A DNA stretch of 64,000 bases, taken from NCBI RefSeq assembly GCF_005937885.2, contig NZ_CP042176.1:310001-374000 (forward strand). Reading direction: 5' to 3'. The DNA comes from Bradyrhizobium sp. KBS0727 (lineage in GTDB: Bacteria; Pseudomonadota; Alphaproteobacteria; Rhizobiales; Xanthobacteraceae). Of the stretch, positions 28,395 through 36,963 are shown piece by piece. Position numbers and translations under genes: made by a program. Under the pieces are notes generated by a model. The model saw only the letters and a program-made list of their open reading frames with translations. It made no database searches and was not told the DNA's origin. The first letter of the stretch is position 1, and every line of letters begins with the position of its first letter.

Positions 28395-29411
28395 TTACTG
28401 CGAAACCGTCTGCACCACGCTGCTGAGCGGACGCGCGCTCACCGCCGGGACCTTCAGGTCCTTGACCAGCAGCGCGTCGTACTCCGGCAAGGTTTCCAGT
28501 TTCTCCTTGGCTTTCATCTCCACCACCTTGTAGCCGCCGGCCTTCAGGCGGCGCAGCAGCGTCGGCAACGCCTGCGCGGTGTGCTTCTGCAGATCGTGCA
28601 TCAGGATGATGCCCTTGCCCTGCTTGTCGAGCTTGGTCATGACAGTCAGGAGGACCTGATCGGACGAAGAGGACTTGAAGTCGAGCGAGTCGATATCGAC
28701 CGAGAACATCGCGATGTTCCTCGTGCCGAGATAGTCCAGCGTCGCCTGGGTATGGGCCAGCCCGGGGAAGCGGAAGAACGGCGAGGGGTTGGTGCCGATC
28801 GCCATCTTGATGGCACTGAAGCCTTTCTCGATCTCGTCCTTGCCTTGCTGTTCATTCAGCTTCTTGCTGTGGAGATCAGCGTGCGACCAGGTGTGGGCGC
28901 CGATGGTGTGTCCGGCCGCGGCGACCTGCTTGAGAATGTCGGGATGATAGGTGCTGTGCAGGCCGATCGGGAAGAACACCGCCTTGGTGCATTCGTCGGC
29001 CAGCGCCCTCAGCACCGCAGGCGTGGTCGGCCACGGACCGTCGTCGAAGGTCAGCACCACTTCCTTGTCGGCGAGGAAATCGAACTGCTTGTACTGCAGG
29101 AAGCCGAAGCCCGGTCCGCCTGTGGTGTCGATCACGACGGTGCGGCTGACGCCGAGCGCATCGGGATTGGCGCAGGTGGATTTGGCAGGCTGCGGAACCG
29201 GTGCGGGCGCCGGCGCGGGCTTCGACAGCGCGGCCGTGACCTCGACGTCGTCCTTGGCTTTGGCCGCGGCGGGCAGCGGCTCGGCCTTGCGGGCGGCAAC
29301 GGTTTGAGGTGGGGCCGCGTCGGCGCGCGGCGACGAGGTCCAGAACCAAACTCCGGCGATCGCAACCGCCGCAACAACACTGGCCAGCATCAGGCCGAAC
29401 GCATTACGCAT
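28395..29411 (-). CDS. Polysaccharide deacetylase (NodB-homology family), membrane-anchored
   Basis: A 338-residue protein starting MRNAFGLMLASVVAAVAIAGV, a signal anchor. GGAAAGAG precedes this ATG; a start 30 bases upstream lacks that support. A Pro/Ala-rich linker (about 35-85) leads to the deacetylase domain, with VVLTFDDGPWPTTPAVL (catalytic base and metal Asp), GHTIGAHTWSHADLH (metal histidines), FFRFPGL and IILMHDLQKHT. All five family motifs are recognisable, so activity is expected on an N-acetylated or O-acetylated envelope sugar polymer; the substrate is unknown. It acts in the periplasm. It is convergent with aceA across a palindromic repeat. Confidence 0.92.
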   Translation of the reverse strand: MRNAFGLMLASVVAAVAIAGVWFWTSSPRADAAPPQTVAARKAEPLPAAAKAKDDVEVTAALSKPAPAPAPVPQPAKSTCANPDALGVSRTVVIDTTGGPGFGFLQYKQFDFLADKEVVLTFDDGPWPTTPAVLRALADECTKAVFFPIGLHSTYHPDILKQVAAAGHTIGAHTWSHADLHSKKLNEQQGKDEIEKGFSAIKMAIGTNPSPFFRFPGLAHTQATLDYLGTRNIAMFSVDIDSLDFKSSSSDQVLLTVMTKLDKQGKGIILMHDLQKHTAQALPTLLRRLKAGGYKVVEMKAKEKLETLPEYDALLVKDLKVPAVSARPLSSVVQTVSQ

Positions 29412-29621
29412 CGCTACTCTTTCCACATACTCAAGGGGCACACAGGCGACATGCCATTAATGCGAACAAGGTCTTAACGCCTCCCCAACACGATCCGGTT
29501 CGGCCAATAAAAATAGGCCCTTGGCCAGAGTGACGTCGGTCACAGTCGGGTGGTCCGATCCGGCGCATGGTCGGGTCACCAACAACGGGCCCGCGTCGTG
29601 CGGTGCCAACGGGAGCCGAAC

Positions 29622-29918
29622 ATGACCGCCACTTTCACCAGCAGCTTTTTCACCAGCAGCTTTCGCAAGGCCGGTTTGGCGCTGGTTTTCACGGCCTCGA
29701 TTTCAGCGCTTTCGTCGACTTCGGGCTTTGCTTTCAGCGCTGAAGCGCAGCAGATGTGCACCGGTGACGCGTTCCGTCTGTGCAGTTCGGAGATCCCGAA
29801 TATTCCGGCCATCACTTCCTGCATGATCAGTAAGCGCGCCAGCCTCTCCAGCGGTTGCCGCACCGTCCTGGACCGGGATCTCGCCGCGCAGAAGTCCGGC
29901 AAGCTCGCCGCGCAGTAA
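29622..29918 (+). CDS. Small exported cysteine-rich protein (GLG1/Cys-rich repeat type)
   Basis: A 98-residue protein from MTATFTSSFFTSSF with a signal-like hydrophobic stretch (AGLALVFTASISALSS) ending near GFAFSAEA. The mature part has four cysteines in the pattern C-x3-D-x2-R-L-C...C-x11-C (MCTGDAFRLC, TSCMISKRASLSSGCRTVL), the same as the gene 170 bp downstream. It resembles a single copy of the GLG1-type Cys-rich repeat, expected to form two disulfides in the periplasm. The N-terminus holds a perfect in-frame 15-base duplication (29634-29663). Function unknown. Confidence 0.75.
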   Translation: MTATFTSSFFTSSFRKAGLALVFTASISALSSTSGFAFSAEAQQMCTGDAFRLCSSEIPNIPAITSCMISKRASLSSGCRTVLDRDLAAQKSGKLAAQ

Positions 29919-30008
29919 GCGGTCGCCCCCCGATTTCCGACAAGCGCTTGCGGCGATGAGACGCAGGCGCTTTTTTCGGCCTCCCTGGCGTTCTTCCTCC
30001 CGAGCCGC

Positions 30009-30050
30009 TTGCCCGAACCGGTTTCCACTTCACTCGAAAACGCTATAGAA
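30009..30050. repeat. Dispersed repeat, family D (partial copy)
   Basis: GCCCGAACCGGTTTCCACTTCACTCGAAAACGC matches the tail of the 4.4-kb copy (CGAACCGGTGTCCACTTCGCTTGAAAAC) with few changes and the same orientation. The hairpin half of that copy is absent. It lies between the two Cys-rich genes. Confidence 0.65.
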
Positions 30051-30088
30051 CGCCCGGATCGCGTCCATTCGGTGTGAAGGCTTATTAA

Positions 30089-30301
30089 ATGACCAAAATC
30101 CTGTTCGTCATTCCGTTGGTGCTGTTCGCTTCCACCGCTTCCGCGCAGCAGCAGGGGCATGACGCCTGCGCGCGCGACGTCTCGCGGTTTTGCCGGGCCC
30201 AGATGCAGGACGGCGACCAGATCGTGCTGGCGTGCCTGAAGCAGAACCGCGCGCGCATCAGCAAGGCCTGTCAGGCGATGCTGGCGAGCCACGGGCAGTA
30301 A
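30089..30301 (+). CDS. Small exported cysteine-rich protein (GLG1/Cys-rich repeat type), paralogue
   Basis: A 70-residue protein with a clear signal peptide, MTKILFVIPLVLFASTASAQ. The mature 50 residues carry ACARDVSRFC and LACLKQNRARISKACQAML: four cysteines spaced C-x7-C...C-x10-C. This matches the eukaryotic GLG1 Cys-rich repeat (C..D...C......CL......S..C) and the gene just upstream, whose overall sequence is otherwise different. The two may be an old tandem duplication. Two disulfides in the periplasm are expected. Function unknown. A family A palindrome follows. Confidence 0.8.
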   Translation: MTKILFVIPLVLFASTASAQQQGHDACARDVSRFCRAQMQDGDQIVLACLKQNRARISKACQAMLASHGQ

Positions 30302-30312
30302 GACATTCACCC

Positions 30313-30406
30313 GTCATTCCGGGGCGCGAAGCGAACCCGGAATCTCGAGGTTCCCCGATGCGCAATTGCGCATCTGAGGTTCATGCTTCGCGTGCCCCGG
30401 AATGAC
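30313..30406. repeat. Dispersed palindromic repeat, family A (copy 2)
   Basis: Arms GTCATTCCGGGGCGCGAAGCG and CGCGTGCCCCGGAATGAC, with an inserted perfect palindrome GATGCGCAATTGCGCATC in the centre. That 18-bp palindrome occurs again alone at about 30521-30538 and inside copy 5. Confidence 0.87.
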
Positions 30407-30548
30407 GGTGGAGATCAGGCTAGGCGGCGCCGCCGCCGGGCCCTCTTTTCGCGTCCCATTCTACTTTGCATGGGGTTGTTTTCGCGATTTTGTTGATGGA
30501 CCCCCCATAGATCGTCCTCAGATGCGCAATTGCGCATCGGGGGATGAC

Positions 30549-32240
30549 TTACGTACTGCTGCCCGCCGCCGTTGCGACCACCGGCAACACCTCGTTTGCC
30601 GCGTGGTCTGGCGTATCTTCTTTCCAGCGCACCGAGCCGAACGGCCGCTCCAGCATGCGGCGGACACGGACCGGTTCGGGTCCCAGATGAAAATCGATCG
30701 CCCGCTGATGCAGCGCGCGTTCGGACTGGGTGGCGCGGTTGCGCTGGCGCAGATAATCCAGCCAGGTCGGGCAGTGGTAGCGCTCGGTCCATAATTCGGG
30801 ATCGGCGATATCGCGCGCGATCGACCAGCCATAGGCGCCGTTGCGCTGGCGGCTGAGCTGCACTTCCTGCATCACATTGTGGAACAGCCGGGCGTTGTCC
30901 TGCGAGACCCGGTACTCGATCTCGACCACCAGCGGGCCGCTGCGTCCGGTCAGCGACAGCCGCACCTCGGGGTCGGCGAGCACCTCGCTGGCGGCTTCGT
31001 TGCGTGCGCCGACCGGGGGCATGCGCAGCCATATCCCGAGCAGCGGTGACAGCAGCATCAGGCCGGCAGAGACCAGCAAGGCGGTTTCCACGCCCACCGC
31101 ATCGGTAAGGTGTCCCCAGCCCCAGCTACCCATGGCGATGCCGCCGGCGATCGAGGCCTGGAACGCCGCCAGCGAGCGACCCGCGACCCAGCGCGGCGCC
31201 GAGAGCTGCACGCCGATATTGAACAAGGCAACCGCCAGCATCCAGACGCCGCCGGCCAGCACCAAAGCTGCCGCGGTCAGCACCGGCTCCCTGCTGAGCG
31301 CCACCGCGGCAATCGCGCCCGCCATCGATATCGCGCAGGCGCGTATCGCGGCCTCGCCGCTCACGCGCCGGCGCACCTCGGCGATATTCAGCGCGCCGAT
31401 GACCGCGCCCATCCCGAAAGCACCCAGCATGATGCCGTAGGTCTGCGCGCCGCCATGCAGGAGATCGCGCGCGACCAGCGGCATCAGCGCCGAAACCGAG
31501 CCGCCGATCAGGCCGGTGACCAGCGTTCGTATCAGCACGATGCGGATCGACGGCGAGTTGGCGATGTAACGCACGCCGGAGACGATGGCGCGGTTGAGGC
31601 GCTCGCGCGGCAGGCGCGACGGTTCGTTGGCGCGGTTCCACAGAAACAGCACGATCATCAGCGGCAGATACAGCGCAGCATTCACCGCGAACGCCGCCAC
31701 GGCGCCCGCGGTCGCCACCACGATGCCGCCGATCGCCGGGCCAAAGCTTCGGGCGATATTGTAGCTGATGCCGTTGAGCGCGACGGCCGACGGCAGCGTT
31801 TCCGCCGGCACCTGTTCGCTGACCGAGGCCTGCCAGGCAGGCCCGAACAGCGCCATGCCGCTGCCGACCACGAAACACAGCGCCAGCAGGATATTCGGGG
31901 TGACGAGGTTGAGCCACGCCAGCACCGTCAGCGCGGTTGCGCCCGATAGCGCGATGGCGAGCGAGACCAGCGCCACGATGCGACGGTCGTGCATGTCGGC
32001 GATGGCGCCGGCCGGCATCGCGATCAGCATGATCGGCAGCATCAGCGCGGTCTGCACCAGCGCTACCTTGTCGGCGGAGGACGTCATCTGCGTCATCGCC
32101 CAGGCGGCGCCGACGCCCTGGATCAGGATGCCGAGGTTGGAAACGAGGCTGGCGAGCCAGATGCGCCGGAACACCGAATGGCGCAGCGGGGCGGTAATGC
32201 TGTCGGGGGCAAAAGACTGGCGCTTCGGCTGGTCGGACAT
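30549..32240 (-). CDS. MFS exporter, MFS_3 (enterobactin-exporter-like) family with soluble C-terminal domain
   Basis: About 563 residues from MSDQPKRQSFAPDSITAPL; an upstream in-frame start adds four residues. Residues 30-420 form the permease with about 12 helices: FRRIWLASLVSNLGILIQGVG, then GAIADMHDRRIVAL, a cytosolic loop motif of MFS proteins, and SVSALMPLVARDLLHGGAQTYG. From about 437 to 535 a soluble domain follows (LVVEIEYRVSQDNARLFHNVM, ERYHCPTWLDYLRQRNRATQS) resembling a dimeric alpha/beta-barrel monooxygenase-like fold, which belongs to this MFS branch. Drug or siderophore efflux is the family expectation; the substrate is not known. It is divergent from the exported hydrolase gene at 32.4 kb. 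Confidence 0.88.
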   Translation of the reverse strand: MSDQPKRQSFAPDSITAPLRHSVFRRIWLASLVSNLGILIQGVGAAWAMTQMTSSADKVALVQTALMLPIMLIAMPAGAIADMHDRRIVALVSLAIALSGATALTVLAWLNLVTPNILLALCFVVGSGMALFGPAWQASVSEQVPAETLPSAVALNGISYNIARSFGPAIGGIVVATAGAVAAFAVNAALYLPLMIVLFLWNRANEPSRLPRERLNRAIVSGVRYIANSPSIRIVLIRTLVTGLIGGSVSALMPLVARDLLHGGAQTYGIMLGAFGMGAVIGALNIAEVRRRVSGEAAIRACAISMAGAIAAVALSREPVLTAAALVLAGGVWMLAVALFNIGVQLSAPRWVAGRSLAAFQASIAGGIAMGSWGWGHLTDAVGVETALLVSAGLMLLSPLLGIWLRMPPVGARNEAASEVLADPEVRLSLTGRSGPLVVEIEYRVSQDNARLFHNVMQEVQLSRQRNGAYGWSIARDIADPELWTERYHCPTWLDYLRQRNRATQSERALHQRAIDFHLGPEPVRVRRMLERPFGSVRWKEDTPDHAANEVLPVVATAAGSST

Positions 32241-32389
32241 GTCCCGTTCCATTGGCCGGCTGTCACCGGCTCGATTCCATTGGAATTCAAAGTGATGCCT
32301 GCGAAAACCCCGCCCTGTCCAGTGGTTCCGCCGCTATCGATGGTGCTACAGCACAGCTAAGGTCCTGAAAAGTAACGGGAGGTTCCGAA

Positions 32390-33763
32390 ATGAGCGTGTC
32401 GCGGCGGTTGATTCTGAAGAGCGTCGGGGCATTGCCCTTGCTGGGTGGTCCATTCGGCTTTTCGGCCTTTGCCCAGACCGCCCCCACAGCGCCCGCGCCC
32501 GCGGAAATGCCGCCAGTCCTGTTTGTGCATGGCAATGGCGACCATGCGGCGCTCTGGATCACCACGATGTGGCGGATGGAATCGAACGGCGTCGCGCGCG
32601 ATCGGATGTTTGCGATCAATTTCACCAATCCGCTGGCGCGCACCGACGACGGGGTGGAGCAGGCCGATCGCTCCTCGACCGAGGACCAGCGCCGCGAACT
32701 TGCCGAGGCGGTCAAGAAATTGAAGCGCCGCACCGGAGCGTCGCGGATCGCGCTGGTCGGCAATTCGCGCGGCGGCAATTCGATCCGCAGCCTCATCAAG
32801 AACGGCGGTGGCGCCGATGTCAGTCATGCGGTGCTGTGCGGCGTTCCCAACCATGGCGTCTATGATTGGGACGAGGGCCTCGGCGGCGAGTTCAATGGCC
32901 GCGGCCCGTTCCTGCGCGGATTGAACGAGGGCGAAAACGAAGTGACGCCGGGCACGGCGTTCCTGACGCTGCGCAGCGACGGCCTCGACAAATATGCGCA
33001 AGCCGACGGCCGATTCGTCGGCAAGCCGGGGACGCCGACCGGCGTGACGGCGGAAGGGCCGGCGCTGAAGGGCGCGACCAATCTCGTGCTCGGCGCCGTC
33101 GATCATCGCGAGACCGCCTATCACCCGCGCGCGTTCCGCGAGATCTACAAATTCATCGCCGGCCGCGAACCGTCGCGGATCGAGATCATCCCGGAAGCGG
33201 CCGTCACATTGAGCGGGCTTGTGACGGGCACGCCGGGCGGCGTTCAAACCAATCGTCCGGTGCCGGGCGCTTCGGTCGATGTCTATCGTGTGTCGGCCGA
33301 TACCGGTGAGCGGATCGGTGGCCCCGTCCATTCATCGCAGACCGGCGCGGATGGCCGCTGGGGTCCGGCCAAGGTCGAGCCGGTCTGGTACCTGGAAATC
33401 GTGCTGACATCGGCCGGCTCGGCGACGACGCATTTCTACCGCTCGCCGTTTCCGCGCTCCTCCGACATCGTGCATCTGCGCGCGGCGCGACCGCTTGGAC
33501 CGGCCGATGCCGGCGCTGGCGCCGTGGTCCTGATGTCGCGGCCGCGCGGCTATTTCGGCCTGCCGCGCGACATCGTGTTGATCGACGGCAAGGAGCCGAC
33601 GGATGTAAAGCCGGGAGTACCGACCGATTCCGTCACGACGTTGCGGCTTCCGGCTGCGGAGGCCGGCCGCCCCGTGGTGGCGGTGTTCAACCAGGAACGG
33701 ATCGTGGCACGGGCCTGGCCTGCCTCCGAGAACCGAATTGCGGTAGCCGAGTTGACCTATTAG
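32390..33763 (+). CDS. Exported alpha/beta hydrolase with C-terminal beta-sandwich domain
   Basis: A 457-residue protein. The Tat-type N-terminus is SVSRRLILKSVGALPLLGG, cut near SAFAQ. The hydrolase domain (about 40-270) has VLFVHGNGDHAALW for the oxyanion hole, ALVGNSRGGNSIRSL with Ser126 as probable nucleophile (the elbow is GNSRG rather than GHSxG) and a late HRETAYHPRAF that may supply the histidine. The C-terminal 190 residues look like one or two beta-sandwich domains (VTLSGLVTGTPGG, PVPGASVDVYRV, WYLEIVLTSAG), possibly for polymer binding. This layout resembles extracellular lipase/depolymerase-type enzymes; the substrate is not known. A cytochrome P450 gene follows 80 bp later on the same strand. 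Confidence 0.8.
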   Translation: MSVSRRLILKSVGALPLLGGPFGFSAFAQTAPTAPAPAEMPPVLFVHGNGDHAALWITTMWRMESNGVARDRMFAINFTNPLARTDDGVEQADRSSTEDQRRELAEAVKKLKRRTGASRIALVGNSRGGNSIRSLIKNGGGADVSHAVLCGVPNHGVYDWDEGLGGEFNGRGPFLRGLNEGENEVTPGTAFLTLRSDGLDKYAQADGRFVGKPGTPTGVTAEGPALKGATNLVLGAVDHRETAYHPRAFREIYKFIAGREPSRIEIIPEAAVTLSGLVTGTPGGVQTNRPVPGASVDVYRVSADTGERIGGPVHSSQTGADGRWGPAKVEPVWYLEIVLTSAGSATTHFYRSPFPRSSDIVHLRAARPLGPADAGAGAVVLMSRPRGYFGLPRDIVLIDGKEPTDVKPGVPTDSVTTLRLPAAEAGRPVVAVFNQERIVARAWPASENRIAVAELTY

Positions 33764-33844
33764 CCGTCTCCCGGAGCGTCGCGCCTTTGTCGCGCCCGGA
33801 TCGGATACATAGATGGGCTCAAGGCGCTGTATCAACGCCGGGAA

Positions 33845-35245
33845 ATGGCAGATCAAAATATGAGCATCGCCGAAGCCCACGATATGCCCGTCGCGCGAGA
33901 GCTGCTGATACCGCCGAGCCCGCCCCGGGCGCCCGCGACCATGACGGTGCTGGGGCGGATGATGGCGATGCGCGAAAGCATTCTCGGCACCTGGAGCCAG
34001 CGCGCTTACGAAGAGGACATCATTCAAGGCCGCTTTTTCGGGCGCAGCAGCTTCATCCTGAATACGCCGGATGCGATCCGGCATGTGCTGGTCGACAATT
34101 TCGAGAATTACACGCGCACGCCGGCCGGCTTTCGCGTATTGCGCCCCATCCTCGGCGAGGGGTTGCTCATCGCCGAGGGGCGGGCCTGGAGATATCAGCG
34201 CCGGACGTTGGCGCCGGCCTTCACGCCGCGCGCGGTGACCACGCTGGTTCCACACATGCTGGCGGCGACCGACGATACGATTGTCAAGCTCAGGGCCGCC
34301 AGCAACGCGCCGGTGGATTTGCGCGAGGCGATGCAGCGGATGACGCTCGAGATCGCCGGCCGCACGATGTTTTCGTTCGGCATGGACCGCCATGGTGCCA
34401 CGCTGCGCGATTTCGTGATGGAGTATGGCGAACGGCTGGCGCGTCCGCATTTTCTGGATTTGCTGCTGCCGCTGAACTGGCCGAGCCCGCAGGATTTCTC
34501 GCGCGCCCGCTTTCGCAAGCGCTGGACCGCGTTCATCGGCACGCTGATGGCCGAACGCCGTGCCGCCGGCAAGAGCGAGGGCGCTCCGCCCAACGATCTG
34601 TTCGACCTGATGGGCGCGGCGCGCGATCCGGAGACCGGCGAGGCCTTTACCGACGAACAGCTCGGCGATCAGGTGGCGACCATGATTCTCGCCGGCCACG
34701 AGACCACAGCCACGGCGCTGTTCTGGTCGCTCTATTTGCTGGCGCTCGATCCGGCCACCCAGGAACAGGTCGCGGCCGAGGTGCAGGGCGCAACCGCCAA
34801 CGGCGCGCTTGATCTCGATCGTCTGAAATTTACCCGCGCGGTGGTCGACGAGACCATGCGGCTTTATCCGCCGGCCTTCCTGATCGCGCGCGCGGCGGCA
34901 GGACCCGACACGATCGCCGGCATGCCGGTCAGGAAAAACGACGTCATTCTGATTGCGCCATGGCTGTTGCACCGGCATGAAAAGCTCTGGCGCGATCCGA
35001 ACGCGTTCGTGCCGGCCCGCTTCATGACCGGCCCGCCGCCCGATCGCTTTGCCTATCTGCCGTTCGGTGTCGGCGCGCGCGTCTGCATCGGCGCGCATTT
35101 CGCCCTGGTGGAAGCAACCCTTGCGCTCGCCAAGATGATCGGCGCGTTTCGGGTCGGCTTACTCGACAAGGAGCCGGTGCTGCCGCTCGGCGTGGTGACG
35201 ACCCAGCCTGACCGGTCGCCGATGTTTGCCATTACGCCGCGGTAG
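33845..35245 (+). CDS. Cytochrome P450
   Basis: A 466-residue soluble P450. The I-helix oxygen-binding motif is ILAGHETTATALFW, the K-helix ExxR is in DETMRLYPP, and the heme loop is FGVGARVCIGAHFAL with the cysteine ligand at about 414. RYQRRTLAPAFTPRAV is the C-helix W/RxxxR-type region. Length and motifs are complete, so it should be active as a monooxygenase given a ferredoxin partner, which is not in the window. The sequence is closer to class E, fatty-acid/terpenoid-type P450s than to P450cam (impression only). It probably shares a transcript with the preceding hydrolase gene. ATGs at 33845 and 33860 are possible starts. Confidence 0.95.
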   Translation: MADQNMSIAEAHDMPVARELLIPPSPPRAPATMTVLGRMMAMRESILGTWSQRAYEEDIIQGRFFGRSSFILNTPDAIRHVLVDNFENYTRTPAGFRVLRPILGEGLLIAEGRAWRYQRRTLAPAFTPRAVTTLVPHMLAATDDTIVKLRAASNAPVDLREAMQRMTLEIAGRTMFSFGMDRHGATLRDFVMEYGERLARPHFLDLLLPLNWPSPQDFSRARFRKRWTAFIGTLMAERRAAGKSEGAPPNDLFDLMGAARDPETGEAFTDEQLGDQVATMILAGHETTATALFWSLYLLALDPATQEQVAAEVQGATANGALDLDRLKFTRAVVDETMRLYPPAFLIARAAAGPDTIAGMPVRKNDVILIAPWLLHRHEKLWRDPNAFVPARFMTGPPPDRFAYLPFGVGARVCIGAHFALVEATLALAKMIGAFRVGLLDKEPVLPLGVVTTQPDRSPMFAITPR

Positions 35246-35254
35246 CGGGAGGGT

Positions 35255-35308
35255 TTTCGAGCGAAGTGGGTGTCGGTTGGGGTGAAGAAAACGCGTCGAA
35301 ACAGGTTT
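35255..35308. repeat. Dispersed repeat, family D (copy 3, plus orientation)
   Basis: GTTTTCGAGCGAAGTGGGTG followed by GTGAAGAAAACGCGTCGAAACA. It is the reverse complement of the family D tail seen at 4.4 kb. It begins 10 bp after the P450 stop, in the gap before the second cyclase gene. Confidence 0.7.
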
Positions 35309-35354
35309 CGAGCATTGCTGGTAGGCCGTTACGATCCCATCTAGGTTACCGGAC

Positions 35355-36764
35355 ATGAGCGATATCCAGGCCCAGTTTTCCGTGCTGAAGCAGACCGTCG
35401 ATCCGGCGGTGGCCGATGCCATCGCGCGCCTGATCGAGACCGGCGAAGACCACGAGCTCAACCGCGTCAATGTGCTGGATTTCGCGCGGCAAACGGGGCT
35501 CGACGAGGAGCTGATCATCTCGGGCTTCCTCCACGCCTCGCGGCTTGGTCTGTTCGAACTCACCTGGAATGTGCTGTGTCCCGGCTGTGGCGGGGTGCTC
35601 GATGCGCATTCGACGCTGAAGTCGCTGCGGCATGATGATTACAATTGCGCGCTGTGCGCGGCGGGCTACGAAGCCTCGGTCGACGAACAGGTCGAGGTGG
35701 CCTTCACGGTGAGCCCGCGCGTCCGGCGCATCGCCGCGCATGACCCCAATACGCTGCCGATCTGGGAATACTTCAAACAGATCTTCTGGAGTTCCGGCGT
35801 CGACTTCAACAAGGAGTCGTTTGCGGCGCTGACCGACGAGGTGACGCTGGACGCGCTGGAGCTGCCGGCCGGCGAAAAAGCGGTCCTGTCGCTGCAATTG
35901 CCGGCGCAATTCATCATCGTGTTCGAACCGGTGACCCATGCCGCGCAATTCATCGACGTCCAGGGTGAGCCGACCAAGGAGCGTCAGCAACTGTCGCTGA
36001 TGTACAACAACGTCCATGCCCCGACCGGAACCACCACCATGCGTCCCGGCCCGTTGCGGCTGTCGCTCGACAACCAGACCGGCGTGCGGGTGCTGCCGTC
36101 GGTGTTCATCGCCGCCGACGGGCTCCATCACCTGATCGGCAAGCGCAAGCCGTTCCTGACCGCCAAGCGGATGTTGACCAACCAGACCTTCCGTGACGTC
36201 TACAAGGCCGACAACCTCAATATCGATCAGCGGCTGAAGATCACGTCGCTGACATTCCTGTTCACCGACCTGAAGGGGTCGACGGCGCTGTATGAGCGGG
36301 TCGGCGACCTCACCGCCTTCGATCTGGTGCGCGCGCATTTCCACGCGTTGCTGGAAATCATCTCGTCCGAAAAAGGTGCGGTGGTCAAAACCATCGGAGA
36401 TGCCGTGATGGCGACCTTCATCCGGCCCGAACACGCGCTGGCTGCGGCGCTTCGCATGCGGTCCGCAATGGCCGCGCTCAACGTCCGGCGCGGCACCGAG
36501 GATCTGGTCGTGAAGATCGGAATTCACGAAGGCCCGTGTCTCGCCGTGATGCTGAACGAGCGCCAGGACTATTTCGGTCAGACCGTCAATATCGCGGCGC
36601 GGGTGCAGAGCCTGTCGACGTCGCAGGAAATTCACATTACCGGCCCGGTGATCGACTCGCCCGCGGTCGCCACGATCCTGGAGCGGGAGGCGATCAAGCC
36701 GATCCAGAAGGAAGCGGCGTTGCGCGGCATCGCCGACAAGATCGTGGTGTACGAGATACCGTGA
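35355..36764 (+). CDS. Class III adenylate/guanylate cyclase with N-terminal zinc-ribbon domain
   Basis: A 469-residue soluble protein. The cyclase domain is C-terminal (about 295-465): TFLFTDLKGSTALYE and KTIGDAVMATF contain the metal aspartates (about 305 and 349), and YFGQTVNIAARVQSLS the late motif. The N-terminal 280 residues form a DUF5939-type region. It includes a zinc-ribbon-like CPGCGG (75-78) and CALC (98-101), and a beta-rich stretch with LRLSLDNQTGVRVLPSVF. The ribbon suggests that metal or redox state might tune activity (inference). It stands alone, between the P450 gene and a family A palindrome. The first cyclase (12.0 kb) shares only the catalytic domain. Confidence 0.92.
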   Translation: MSDIQAQFSVLKQTVDPAVADAIARLIETGEDHELNRVNVLDFARQTGLDEELIISGFLHASRLGLFELTWNVLCPGCGGVLDAHSTLKSLRHDDYNCALCAAGYEASVDEQVEVAFTVSPRVRRIAAHDPNTLPIWEYFKQIFWSSGVDFNKESFAALTDEVTLDALELPAGEKAVLSLQLPAQFIIVFEPVTHAAQFIDVQGEPTKERQQLSLMYNNVHAPTGTTTMRPGPLRLSLDNQTGVRVLPSVFIAADGLHHLIGKRKPFLTAKRMLTNQTFRDVYKADNLNIDQRLKITSLTFLFTDLKGSTALYERVGDLTAFDLVRAHFHALLEIISSEKGAVVKTIGDAVMATFIRPEHALAAALRMRSAMAALNVRRGTEDLVVKIGIHEGPCLAVMLNERQDYFGQTVNIAARVQSLSTSQEIHITGPVIDSPAVATILEREAIKPIQKEAALRGIADKIVVYEIP

Positions 36765-36773
36765 GATGAGGCC

Positions 36774-36847
36774 GTCATTCCGGGGCGCGAAGCGAACCCG
36801 GAATCTCGAACTTCCGGGTCTGGTGCTAACGCACCATCCCGGAATGA
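36774..36847. repeat. Dispersed palindromic repeat, family A (copy 3)
   Basis: Arms GTCATTCCGGGGCGCGAAGC and CATCCCGGAATGAC, with centre AACCCGGAATCTCGAACTTCCGGGT. The right distal hairpin is of the TGGTGCTAACGCACCA type. It separates the cyclase gene from the TerB-like gene. Confidence 0.85.
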
Positions 36848-36963
36848 CCGGGTTACATCGAGATTGCCGAAACGTAATGCTTGTCGCGGAGCCGGCGCAG
36901 ATTGCGCCGGGTTGAATTCCACGCCATATAATCGGTATCAAACTTCATTCGATAGAGATCCCG

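Noticed and set aside
33332..35098. 588-codon minus-strand frame opposite the hydrolase and P450 genes
   Set aside because: Composition is that of an antisense shadow (Arg/His/Gln-rich), and it spans two well-supported genes and their gap.
35346..36941. 531-codon minus-strand frame opposite the second cyclase
   Set aside because: Covers a complete, motif-bearing gene on the other strand; no ribosome site and no recognisable domain.
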